Source: Solwaraspora sp. WMMD1047 (GTDB lineage Bacteria; Actinomycetota; Actinomycetes; Mycobacteriales; Micromonosporaceae). Taken from it: 64,000 nt of DNA. Where the stretch lies: positions 3,948,501 to 4,012,500 of the forward strand of contig NZ_JARUBL010000001.1 of assembly GCF_029626155.1 (NCBI RefSeq), given 5' to 3'. Below the pieces are notes generated by a model, which worked only from the letters and a program-made list of their open reading frames with translations, was not told the origin of the DNA and did not search any database. The translations under genes and the position numbers were made by a program. How positions within the stretch are numbered: position 1 is the first letter of the stretch; every line of letters begins with the position of its first letter. Positions 44,533-53,290 of this stretch are shown in pieces.

Positions 44533-44574
44533 GCGGGGCGTCCTCCCACCGTGGGAGGTGGGAGGACGCCCCGC
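44533..44574 (-). terminator. Hairpin terminator of the large ThuA/dehydrogenase gene
   Basis: Perfect 16-bp arms 44533-44548 and 44559-44574 with a 10-nt loop, beginning 4 bp after the stop at 44579. Confidence 0.85.
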
Positions 44575-44578
44575 ACCG

Positions 44579-47500
44579 TCAGAGTTGGCCGTCCGGGGCG
44601 ACCCGGGTGGGGTCGGACCCGAGCCGGCCGGTGCCGGTGACCGGCTGACCGTCGTTCGCCCGCACCCCGGCCTTGCTGGCCGTGCCGCCGAGCCGCACGA
44701 TCATCGCGTCGGCGTCCCGGACCAGAGTGTCCCGCACGTCGGCGTCGGTGACCAGGGTTGCGTCGGTGGCGAGCGCCTTGAAGGCGGTCAACTGCTGCAC
44801 CGCCCGCCGGTCGTTGCCGGCCGCCTCCGAGACCCGGACCGCGTCCAACTTGTTGGACAGCTTCCGGTGGGCCAGGTTCGAGAGCCGACCGGTCGCCTTG
44901 AACCGGTCCAGCAGGTTCTGCATGTCCCGGAACGAGGTGGTGACGAAGAACCGGACCGTCGAGGTGGTGCTGTTGCCCGCCCGGTCGGTCGCGGTCACGG
45001 TCAGCTCGTGCAGGCCCAGCGGCAGCTCGTAGAGCGCCACCAGGTCACCGCTGTCGTACGAGCGGCCGTCCAGGGTGCCGGTCGTGGTCTCGACGCCGGA
45101 GGTCGGGTCGACCGCCTGCCACGAGATCCGGACGTCTTGGCTGTCGCCGTAGAGCTGACCGTCGGCCAGCCCGGAGACCAGCAGCGTCGGCTTGGTGCCG
45201 TCGATCTTGACGATCGCCGACTTCAGGGTCTCCTCGTTGCCGGCGGCGTCGGTGGCCCGGTAGAGCAGTTCGTGCTCACCGTCGCCACTGATGTTCACCG
45301 GCTCGGTGTACGGCGTCCAGTCGCCACCGTCGAGCGACCACTCCAGCAGGCTCACCCCGGAACCGGCGTCGGTCGAGGTCAGCACCACCGGGATGGTGCC
45401 GTCGTGCCAACCGTTGTCGTTCGCCGGGGCGAACTCCGCGGAGCTGACCGGGGCCGTACCGTCGATCTTGATGGTGATCGACTTGGTCGCCTCGACGTTG
45501 CCGGCGGCGTCGGTGGAGCGGAACCGCACCTCGTGGTTGCCGTCGCCGCTCACCGGCACCGGACCGGTGTAGGCGGTCCAGGCGGTGGCGTCGTCGAGCT
45601 GGTACTCGGTGCTCTCGACCCCGCTGCCGCCGGCCTCGTCGACTGCCGTCAGGGTGACCGTGACGTCCCCGGTGTACCAGCCCTCGACCGCCGTGCCGGA
45701 CACCTCGGCGCTGGTCACCGGCGCGGTGGTGTCGCCGCCACCGCCGGCGGTGGTGAGCCGGAAGTAGTCGAACGCCACCGTCTTCGAGGCGGTCTGGTTG
45801 CCGCTGAGGCTGAACAACCCGATCTTCGGATCGTCCCCGAGGGCGGTGCTGGTCAACGGCTCGAGCGCCGTCCACTCCGTGCCGTCGGCCGAGTAGGCCG
45901 CCGTGTAGGTGTCACCCTCCTTGGTCACCCGCAGGTACCACACCGCCGAGGTAAGCCCGGTGGCCCCCGGCTGCGGGTCCTGGATCACGGCGTCGATCTC
46001 GTTGCGGAACTCGATCCGCCGGCTGGGCGTGGCACCTGCCGTGTTGTCGAGGACGAAGTCGAACTTCAGGTAGTTGTCGTCGTCGCCGTACACGAGCAGA
46101 CCGCCCTGCTGGTACTGCTCGTCCAGCAGGCTGCCGTCGACCTTGGTCTCCATCGTCCAGTCCCCGTCGGGCGCGTCCTGGAGGATGAAGTTCGTCGGAT
46201 CGGTGTTGTTGGCGGTGTAGATGTCGCCGTTGGGCACGTCGATCCGCAACTGCCCGTCGACGATCCGGTAGGCCGCCGGGTCCTCCCGGACGATCGCGTT
46301 CCACCGGCACTTGTCCAGCGAGTCCCCGGTGAACTCGTCTGACGGGTCGACCGGTCCGGCCGGCTCGTCGGGGGTGAACTGGAACCAGTCGAAGACCGCG
46401 TCCACCACCGGCGCCTCGGTGCCGCCGTTGAGGGCGAAGACCCCGATCTGCGGGTTGGTGATGCCGGCCAGTTCGGCCGCGCGGCCGACCGGGGTGAAGG
46501 TCTGGCCGTCGGCGGACATCTCCGCGGTCAGGCTGGTCCCGTCGCTGGTCAGTCGCAGGTGGATGAGGTCACCGGCGGGTGCGTCGGTGGCGTCGGCGCC
46601 CTCGTTGCGGGGGGTGCCGGCGGTCTCCCGGATGAACTCCACCCGGCGGCTGCCGTTGTAGAGCAGATCCAGCTTGGCGTAGTTGTCGTCGTCGCCGTAG
46701 ACCAGCAGACCTGCCTGCTGGTAGTTGGCGGTGACCGGGAGGGTCACCTTCGTGGTGGCCTGCCAGGCCCCGCTGGGCAGCGGCTGCAGGACCAGGTTGG
46801 TGGCGTCGTTGCGGGTGCCGTAGAGGTCACCCACGCCGGTCGGCAGCCGCAGCGCGCTGTCGGCGACCGAGTAGAGCTGGTTCTCCCGGATCACGGTGGG
46901 CCAGCGGTCCCGGTCCAGCGAGGTGCCGAGGAAGTCGTCCGACCGCGCCCCGAAGCAGGACGTGTTCGGCGCGTCGACCCGGATCGGGACGTTCACGTAC
47001 CCCCGGGCGCCGCGGCTGTCGGTCACCGTGAGGGTGGCGGTGAACCGGCCGGGCACCGTGTAGGTGTGGGTGGCGTCCAGGGTGTCGGCCGTAGCGCCGT
47101 CACCGAAGTCCCAGGCGTACGTCAGCGGGCTGTCGTCCTCGGCGTCGGTGGCCGTACCGTCGAACTCCACGGTGACCGGCGCGGTGCCGGCGTTGGGGGT
47201 GGCGACGGCGCTGACCTGCGGGGGCGCGTTGTCGGTGACGCCCCGGCCGAGGAAGTCCATCCAGTTGACGTTGAACAGGGAACCGGTTCCGCCGGCCGGG
47301 TCCCGGGCGACGAAGTAGAGCGTGTCGGCGTTCGTGCCGGTCACCGGCGCGGTCACGTCGACCCAGCTCTGCCAGTCCCCGGTGCCCGGTACGTCGACCG
47401 TGGCGACGACCGGACCGTCGGCCGCGTCGGCGCGGACCTCGATCCGTCCGCCGGCGGCCGCCGAGGCGACCCGGAAGCGGATCTCGTCGATGCTGGTCAG

Positions 47501-50389
47501 GTTGGCCGGGTCGACCGACCACCAGTCGCCGTCCTCGATGAAGGCGATGGCCTCGCCGCCGCCGGCCGGGTCGGACGCGGCTTCCCGCTGCACGCCCGGG
47601 TCACCGCCGCCCACGCCGTCCGCGACTCGGCCGGTCGAGGTGAAGTACTCGGCCTGCTTGCGCTTGGGCTGCAACAGCTCGATGGCCCGACCGGTCAGCG
47701 GCTCGGCGCCGCCGACACCGCCGTCGTCGGTGTAGGTCGCCTCGAAGACCTGGAAGACGTTCGCCTCGGCGCCGTGTCCGGCGGCGAGCGCCGTCTGCAC
47801 TACGCCGGTGCAGCCGGTGTGCTGCTCCAGCGGGTGGGCGTGCTCGTCGTGGCCGAGCAGCACCTGCAGCTGGACCCGGTCGCAGTCGATCTCGCCGTCC
47901 TCGGGATCGGTGACGGAGATGGTGTAGCGGACCTGGTCGCCCCATTCGAAGAAGCCGCCGTCGGGCGGGAACTCGATGGTCACCGTCGGGGCGGTGTTGC
48001 CGACCGTGATCGGCACGTTGGCCACCGCGCTGCGGCCGGCCGGGTTGGTGACGGTCAGCTGGGCGGTGTAGTTGCCGGCCTCGGCGTAGGTGTGGGTCGG
48101 GTCGGCCTCGGTGGAGGTCTCGCCGTCGCCGAACGCCCACGCGTAGGTGAGCGTGCCGCCGTCCGGGTCGCGGGAGCCGTCGCTGGAGAACTGCACGGTC
48201 AGCGGCGCCTGACCCGAGGTCGGGGTGGCGTTGGCGACCGCGATCGGGGCGCGTACACCGGCGATGTAGTCGATCCGGTAGACGCCGGAGTTGTCGTTGT
48301 TGCCGCCGAAGCCGCTGCCCCATTCGATCATGTACATCGCGCCGTCCGGACCGAACTCGAAGTCCATCGGACGGATGAAGGTCATCCCGGCGAGCAGCTG
48401 GTTGATGTCGACGAGCGACTCACCGTCGGCGGTGACCTGCATGGTGTACATCTTCGACTGGTTCCACTCGCCCAGCAGCGCCTTGCCGTCGTAGTAGGCG
48501 GGCCACTTGCGGTCGGAGTCCAGCTCGGCGTCGTACCGGTAGACCGGCCCGCCCATCGGTGCGCCGCCGCCGCCGATCTCCGGGAACAGCGGGTTGCCGC
48601 TGTAGTCGTAGTCGACGGTGGCCGGGATGGCCGGCGGCAGGTTGGTCAGGCCGGTGTTGTTCGGCGAGTTGTTGACCGGCGCGGCGCAGTCGAACTTCGC
48701 CCCGCTCGGGCCGGACGGGAACTGGTAGTCGTTGTAGGCGTAGTTCGCCCCGGCGCAGTACGGCCAGCCGTAGTTGCCGGCGGTGGCGACGATGTTCCAC
48801 TCCACGGTGCCCTCGGGGCCGCGGTTCGGGTTGGCCGAGCCCGCGTCCGGCCCGTAGTCGGCGACGTAGAGGGTGTCGGTGGCCGGGTCGACGCCGATCC
48901 GGAACGGGTTGCGGAAGCCCATCCCGTAGATCTCCGGCCGGGTCTGCGCGGTGCCGGGGGCGAAGAGGTTGCCCTCCGGCACGGTGTACGAGCCGTCGTC
49001 CTCGGGGTGGATGCGCAGGATCTTGCCGCGCAGGTCGTTGGTGTTGCCGGAGGTGCGCTGGGCGTCGTAGTCCTGCCGGCCCGGCCGCTCGTCGATCGGC
49101 GTGAACGCGTCCGACTCGAACGGGTTGGTGTTGTCGCCGGTGGCGAGGTACAGGTTGCCGGCGCTGTCGAAGGTCATGCTGCCGCCGGCGTGGCAGCAGG
49201 TGTTGCGCTGCGTGTCGACCCGCAGGACCTCTTCCTCGCTGGCCAGGTCGATGGTGTCGCCGGTGACGGTGAACCGGGACAGCAGGTTGCGGGCCACCCC
49301 GTCGTTGGGGGCGTAGTACAGGTAGATCCAGTTGTTGCTGGCGAAGTCCGGGTCCAGCCGGAGCCCGATCAGGCCGTCCTCGTTGCCGGTGAAGACGTCG
49401 AGGTCGACGGCGGTGACGGTGGTGCCGGTGTCGGGCTTGACGATCTGCACCCGGCCGTCGCGCTCGGCGTAGAAGACCCGGCCGTCCGGCGCGATGTCCA
49501 GCTCCATCGGGTTGCTGGTGTTGCTGTCGAGGGTGACCTTCTCGAAGCTCTCGGTCAGCGAGGCTCCACAGTCGGCGTCGGCCACCCCGGCGGCGGTCTG
49601 GATGCCGCCGAGCAGGTGGGCGAGGAACTCCGGTTCGGCGAACGACTGCTGGGTGTGGCCACCGCCGGTGTACCAGGCCCGGCCGCCGTCGTAGTCCTGG
49701 CACCAGGCGATCGGGTGGTCGGCGCCCATCGCGCCCGCGCCCGCGGTGTAGCTGGTCTCGTCCAGGCTGGCCAGCACGTGTACGTCGCCGCGCGGGTTGG
49801 ACTGGAAGTTGTACCACTCGTCGAAGCGGGACCAGCGCTCGGGCAGCCCGGCGGTGGACGGGTGGGCCGGGTCCTCCACCTTGACGGTGGCCTGCTGGTT
49901 GGCCGGGTGGCTGGCGAAGTAGGCGCCGACCAGGTCGCCGTACCAGGCCCAGCTGTACTCGGTGTCCGAGGCGGCGTGGATGCCGGCGTAGCCACCGCCG
50001 GCCTGGATGTAGCGCTCGAAGGCCGACTGCTGCTCGGGGGTGAGGACGTCCCCGGTGGTCGACAGCCAGATCACGGCCCGGTAGTTCGCCAGGTTGGCGT
50101 CGGTGAAGGCGGCCCCGTCCTCGGTGGCGTCGACGGTGAAGCCGTTCTCCTCCCCGAGCTGCTGGATGGCCGCGATGCCGGCCGGGATGGAGTCGTGCCG
50201 GAACCCGGCGGTCTTGGAGAAGACCAGCACCGAGTACGGGTCAGCGGCGGCCGCGGCCTGGCCGGGCGCCTGAGCGGGCGCCGCGTGGGCGGCCGGGTTA
50301 CCCATGAGGACGGTGCTGAGCATGGTCAACGCGAGCAGGGCAGCAGTGAGCGGGCCGCGCGTGAAGCGGCGTCGGCGGGGTCGGGACAC
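44579..50389 (-). CDS. Giant secreted ThuA - glucose/sorbosone dehydrogenase - PKD multidomain protein
   Basis: A 1,936-aa exported protein. Signal peptide about 1-37 (LTAALLALTMLSTVLMGNPA). ThuA domain about 50-275 (YSVLVFSKTAGFRHDSI, GGGYAGIHAASDTEYSWAWY). Glucose/sorbosone dehydrogenase propeller about 285-705 (NPMELDIAPDGRVFYAERDG, GMGFRNPFRIGVDPATDTLY). PKD about 713-800 and 1056-1140; a carbohydrate-binding CBM6-like domain about 908-1045; two DUF1349-like sandwiches about 1153-1338 and 1347-1543; two OmpL47-like repeats about 1553-1733; a further Ig-like unit and a helical end. It probably acts on extracellular sugars. GAGGAG is five bases before the GTG at 50387-50389. It is divergent from the nitrate reductase gene. 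Confidence 0.9.
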   Translation of the reverse strand: MSRPRRRRFTRGPLTAALLALTMLSTVLMGNPAAHAAPAQAPGQAAAAADPYSVLVFSKTAGFRHDSIPAGIAAIQQLGEENGFTVDATEDGAAFTDANLANYRAVIWLSTTGDVLTPEQQSAFERYIQAGGGYAGIHAASDTEYSWAWYGDLVGAYFASHPANQQATVKVEDPAHPSTAGLPERWSRFDEWYNFQSNPRGDVHVLASLDETSYTAGAGAMGADHPIAWCQDYDGGRAWYTGGGHTQQSFAEPEFLAHLLGGIQTAAGVADADCGASLTESFEKVTLDSNTSNPMELDIAPDGRVFYAERDGRVQIVKPDTGTTVTAVDLDVFTGNEDGLIGLRLDPDFASNNWIYLYYAPNDGVARNLLSRFTVTGDTIDLASEEEVLRVDTQRNTCCHAGGSMTFDSAGNLYLATGDNTNPFESDAFTPIDERPGRQDYDAQRTSGNTNDLRGKILRIHPEDDGSYTVPEGNLFAPGTAQTRPEIYGMGFRNPFRIGVDPATDTLYVADYGPDAGSANPNRGPEGTVEWNIVATAGNYGWPYCAGANYAYNDYQFPSGPSGAKFDCAAPVNNSPNNTGLTNLPPAIPATVDYDYSGNPLFPEIGGGGAPMGGPVYRYDAELDSDRKWPAYYDGKALLGEWNQSKMYTMQVTADGESLVDINQLLAGMTFIRPMDFEFGPDGAMYMIEWGSGFGGNNDNSGVYRIDYIAGVRAPIAVANATPTSGQAPLTVQFSSDGSRDPDGGTLTYAWAFGDGETSTEADPTHTYAEAGNYTAQLTVTNPAGRSAVANVPITVGNTAPTVTIEFPPDGGFFEWGDQVRYTISVTDPEDGEIDCDRVQLQVLLGHDEHAHPLEQHTGCTGVVQTALAAGHGAEANVFQVFEATYTDDGGVGGAEPLTGRAIELLQPKRKQAEYFTSTGRVADGVGGGDPGVQREAASDPAGGGEAIAFIEDGDWWSVDPANLTSIDEIRFRVASAAAGGRIEVRADAADGPVVATVDVPGTGDWQSWVDVTAPVTGTNADTLYFVARDPAGGTGSLFNVNWMDFLGRGVTDNAPPQVSAVATPNAGTAPVTVEFDGTATDAEDDSPLTYAWDFGDGATADTLDATHTYTVPGRFTATLTVTDSRGARGYVNVPIRVDAPNTSCFGARSDDFLGTSLDRDRWPTVIRENQLYSVADSALRLPTGVGDLYGTRNDATNLVLQPLPSGAWQATTKVTLPVTANYQQAGLLVYGDDDNYAKLDLLYNGSRRVEFIRETAGTPRNEGADATDAPAGDLIHLRLTSDGTSLTAEMSADGQTFTPVGRAAELAGITNPQIGVFALNGGTEAPVVDAVFDWFQFTPDEPAGPVDPSDEFTGDSLDKCRWNAIVREDPAAYRIVDGQLRIDVPNGDIYTANNTDPTNFILQDAPDGDWTMETKVDGSLLDEQYQQGGLLVYGDDDNYLKFDFVLDNTAGATPSRRIEFRNEIDAVIQDPQPGATGLTSAVWYLRVTKEGDTYTAAYSADGTEWTALEPLTSTALGDDPKIGLFSLSGNQTASKTVAFDYFRLTTAGGGGDTTAPVTSAEVSGTAVEGWYTGDVTVTLTAVDEAGGSGVESTEYQLDDATAWTAYTGPVPVSGDGNHEVRFRSTDAAGNVEATKSITIKIDGTAPVSSAEFAPANDNGWHDGTIPVVLTSTDAGSGVSLLEWSLDGGDWTPYTEPVNISGDGEHELLYRATDAAGNEETLKSAIVKIDGTKPTLLVSGLADGQLYGDSQDVRISWQAVDPTSGVETTTGTLDGRSYDSGDLVALYELPLGLHELTVTATDRAGNSTTSTVRFFVTTSFRDMQNLLDRFKATGRLSNLAHRKLSNKLDAVRVSEAAGNDRRAVQQLTAFKALATDATLVTDADVRDTLVRDADAMIVRLGGTASKAGVRANDGQPVTGTGRLGSDPTRVAPDGQL

Positions 50390-50553
50390 GTGGTCTCCTC
50401 GTCCTGGTGGACAGCGGTGTCTCGGGTCGGCCCGCCGATGGCTTCCCCTGGTGGATCGGTGGAAGGGCTGCCACCGCCCCGGCCCACCGAGATTTGTTTT
50501 GGCGCTGGACAAATTAGCGCCCGTGGCCCTCATGTCGAGCAAGGGATAGACGT

Positions 50554-50569
50554 GTAACGTTTCGGTAAA
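50554..50569. promoter_or_regulatory. Possible GlnR-type site upstream of the nitrate operon
   Basis: GTAAC (50554-50558), six bases, then GTAAA (50565-50569) resembles one a/b half-site pair of the GlnR consensus (GTnAC-n6-GaAAC). It lies in the 343-bp divergent region before the nitrate reductase gene, where GlnR control would be expected. The match is partial and the second pair is not evident. No gene is seen in the rest of 50390-50732. Confidence 0.3.
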
Positions 50570-50732
50570 TCCGAGGGACATTCCGAACAGGACGCCGCAG
50601 ATCGGAAGCACCGCCGGTGGCCCGCCTCTGGATCAAGCCAGCATTCTCACGACTCCCAAGGTGCGCTCTTCGCCAAACGGCAGAAACAAACGCGGTACCA
50701 ACCGGAAACGGCCCACCCCGACGATCGGTCAG

Positions 50733-52910
50733 GTGGGAGCATCGAGCGACATCGCCACGCACTGTCCGTACTGCTCGCTGCAGTGCGGGGTCACGATGCG
50801 CCCGGCCGCACCCCGGCCACCAGTCATCGAACCGGCCGAATTCCCCACCAACCGGGGCGGGCTGTGCGCCAAGGGTTGGAGTGCCGCCGAACTGCTCGAC
50901 CACCCCGACCGACTGACCACACCGCTGGTCCGGACCGACCCCGCCGACCGGCGCAGCCCGCTGCGACCCGCCACCTGGGCCGAGGCGCTGGACCGGATCG
51001 TCGCGGCCATCACGGCCAGTCAACGCAGCCACGGTCCGGAGAGTGTCGGCTGCTTCGGCGGCGGCGGCCTGACCAACGAGAAGGCGTACCAGCTGGGCAA
51101 GTTCGCCCGGGTGGCGCTGCGGACGCCGAACATCGACTACAACGGCCGGTTCTGCATGTCGTCGGCGGCCACCGCCGGCAACCGGGCGTTCGGGGTGGAC
51201 CGCGGGCTGCCGTTCCCGCTGTCCGACATCGCCGAGGCGCGCACCGTCCTGCTGGTCGGCAGCAACCCGGCCGACACCATGCCACCGGCGATGCAGTACT
51301 TCGACGCCGGCCGAGCGGCCGGCGCCAGCCACATCGTGGTCGACCCCCGGCGGACCGCCACCGCGCGCGGCGGCACCCTGCACCTGCAGCCGCTGCCCGG
51401 CACCGACCTGGCCATCGCCAACGGCCTGCTGCACATCGCCATCCGCGAGGGTCACGTCGACGACGGGTACGTCAGCGAGCGGACCACCGGCTTCGCCGCG
51501 GTACGGGACGCGGTCGCCGGCTACTGGCCGAGCCGGGTCGAGCGGATCACCGGGGTCGACGCCGGGCAGCTCCGCGAGGCGGTCCGGCTGCTCGCCGAGG
51601 CGCCGACCGCGATGATCCTCACCGCCCGCGGCGCCGAGCAGCACAGCGGCGGCACCGACACCGCGCAGGCGTACATCAATCTGGCCCTGGCCCTCGGGCT
51701 GCCCGGCCGACGGTACTCCGGCTACGGCACGGTGACCGGCCAGGGCAACGGGCAGGGCGGCCGCGAGCACGGCCAGAAGTGCGACCAGCTGCCCGGCTAC
51801 CGGCGCATCGACGACCCGGCCGCCCGCGCCCACGTGGCCGGCGTCTGGGGCATCGACCCGGCCGAGCTGCCCGGCCCGGGCCGCTCGGCGGTGGAGATGC
51901 TGGACCGGCTCGGCACCGCCGACGGGGTCCGGGTGATGCTGGTCTTCGCCTCCAACATCCTGGTCTCCGCGCCCGACCGCAACCGGGTCCGGGACCAGCT
52001 GCGGTCGCTGGACTTCCTGGTGGTCTCCGACATCTTCCTCTCCGAGACCGCGGCCGAGGCCGACGTCGTGCTCCCCACCGCCCAGTGGGCCGAGGAGGAG
52101 GGCACGATGACCAACCTGGAGGGCCGGGTGCTGCGCCGCCAGCGGGTGCTGTCCCCGCCACCGGGGGTGCACGACGACCTCACCGTGCTGGCCATGCTCG
52201 CCGACCGGCTGGGCCGGGGCCGGTACTTCTCGCCGGACCCGTACACCGTCTTCGAAGAGCTGCGGCGGGCCAGCGCCGGCGGGATCGCCGACTACGCCGG
52301 GATCAGCTACGAACGGATCGAGGCCGAGCAGGGCGTCTTCTGGCCGTGCCCGACACCGGAGCACCCCGGCACGCCCCGGCTGTTCACCGAACGGTTCGCC
52401 ACCCCGGACGGCCGCGCCCGGTTCATCCGGGTCGAGCACCGTGACCCGGCCGAGCAGCCGGACCGGGAGTACCCGTACGTGCTGACCACCGGGCGCATCA
52501 TGCAGCAGTACCAGAGCGGCAACCAGACCAGGCGGGCCCGGTCCCTGCAGTTCACCGCGGGTGACCCGCGTGCCGAGCTCCATCCCGACCTGGCCCGCCG
52601 ACTCGGGATCGGCCCCAGCGACCTGGTCGAACTGCGCACCCGGCGAGGCCGCGCGGTCTTCCGGGCGCACGTCACCGACACGATCCGCCCGGACACCGTC
52701 TTCGTCCCGTTCCACTGGGGTGGGCGGGCCAGCGCCAACGCCCTGACCGACCCGACTCTCGACAAGCACTCCCGGATGCCGGCCTTCAAGGTCTGCGCGG
52801 TGGCGGTGACCCGGATCGGGGGGCCGGACGACGGTGCCGTCGCCGTGCCGCCACCCGCCCACCCGGCCCGCAATCTGCCCGCCGAACTGCCGAAACTTGC
52901 CGCGACCTAG
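50733..52910 (+). CDS. Assimilatory nitrate reductase catalytic subunit (molybdopterin oxidoreductase)
   Basis: About 725 aa from the GTG at 50733; a GTG at 50661 would add 24 residues. This cytosolic Mo-bis-MGD enzyme reduces nitrate to nitrite. The N-terminal [4Fe-4S] ligands are Cys11, Cys14, Cys18 (HCPYCSLQCGV) and Cys45 (GGLCAKGW). NGRFCMSSAATAGNRAFGVD gives the probable Mo-ligand Cys. SGYGTVTGQGNGQGGREHGQ and the C-terminal molybdopterin-dinucleotide domain (VLTTGRIMQQYQSGNQTRRA) are of NasA/NarB type. It opens the nitrate operon with a 115-aa protein, NirB, NirD and NarK following. It has no FAD domain, so the electron donor is separate. Confidence 0.9.
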   Translation: MGASSDIATHCPYCSLQCGVTMRPAAPRPPVIEPAEFPTNRGGLCAKGWSAAELLDHPDRLTTPLVRTDPADRRSPLRPATWAEALDRIVAAITASQRSHGPESVGCFGGGGLTNEKAYQLGKFARVALRTPNIDYNGRFCMSSAATAGNRAFGVDRGLPFPLSDIAEARTVLLVGSNPADTMPPAMQYFDAGRAAGASHIVVDPRRTATARGGTLHLQPLPGTDLAIANGLLHIAIREGHVDDGYVSERTTGFAAVRDAVAGYWPSRVERITGVDAGQLREAVRLLAEAPTAMILTARGAEQHSGGTDTAQAYINLALALGLPGRRYSGYGTVTGQGNGQGGREHGQKCDQLPGYRRIDDPAARAHVAGVWGIDPAELPGPGRSAVEMLDRLGTADGVRVMLVFASNILVSAPDRNRVRDQLRSLDFLVVSDIFLSETAAEADVVLPTAQWAEEEGTMTNLEGRVLRRQRVLSPPPGVHDDLTVLAMLADRLGRGRYFSPDPYTVFEELRRASAGGIADYAGISYERIEAEQGVFWPCPTPEHPGTPRLFTERFATPDGRARFIRVEHRDPAEQPDREYPYVLTTGRIMQQYQSGNQTRRARSLQFTAGDPRAELHPDLARRLGIGPSDLVELRTRRGRAVFRAHVTDTIRPDTVFVPFHWGGRASANALTDPTLDKHSRMPAFKVCAVAVTRIGGPDDGAVAVPPPAHPARNLPAELPKLAAT

Positions 52911-52938
52911 CACCGCACGCCAAGAAAGGACGGACGAC

Positions 52939-53286
52939 GTGACTTCGAAACCTCGCTTTCTCCAGGGGGTGTTCCCGTTCGAGGGCAAGGGCATCGACAC
53001 GCCGGTCCCGCTGGACACCGCCCTGACCTACACCGTCCCGTTCGGGGTGACCACCCAGCCGGTGTACTTCCGGGGCGGCAACACCGCCGCCGAGCTGATC
53101 TACATCGTGCTGGTGCGCGACGGCAGCCCGATGCGCTACTTCCCGATCGGCGCCCGGGGCGACGTGCACGTGCCGCTGCGGGTGGTCGAGGACCTCGACG
53201 GCGGCACGGTCCTGGACCTTCAGGTGGCCGCGCCGGCCGGGGTCACCGGCAGCGTGGTCGTCGACGTCGGCCTCGTGGAGGTGTGA
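52939..53286 (+). CDS. Unknown 115-aa protein of the nitrate assimilation operon
   Basis: A small soluble beta-rich protein, VTSKPRFLQGVFPFEGKGID with VPFGVTTQPVYFRGGNTAAE in the middle and VVVDVGLVEV at the end. It has no cysteines for an iron-sulfur cluster and no signal peptide. I do not recognise its family; the place between nitrate reductase and nirB suggests a role in assembly or electron transfer, which is inference. AAAGGA lies about ten bases before the GTG at 52939. It ends 4 bp before nirB. Confidence 0.75.
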   Translation: MTSKPRFLQGVFPFEGKGIDTPVPLDTALTYTVPFGVTTQPVYFRGGNTAAELIYIVLVRDGSPMRYFPIGARGDVHVPLRVVEDLDGGTVLDLQVAAPAGVTGSVVVDVGLVEV

Positions 53287-53290
53287 GCCG

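Noticed and set aside
46559-50557. A 1,332-codon open frame opposite the ThuA/dehydrogenase gene
   Set aside because: It is the GC-rich mirror of a real gene; it has no domain, and the opposite strand carries clear families.
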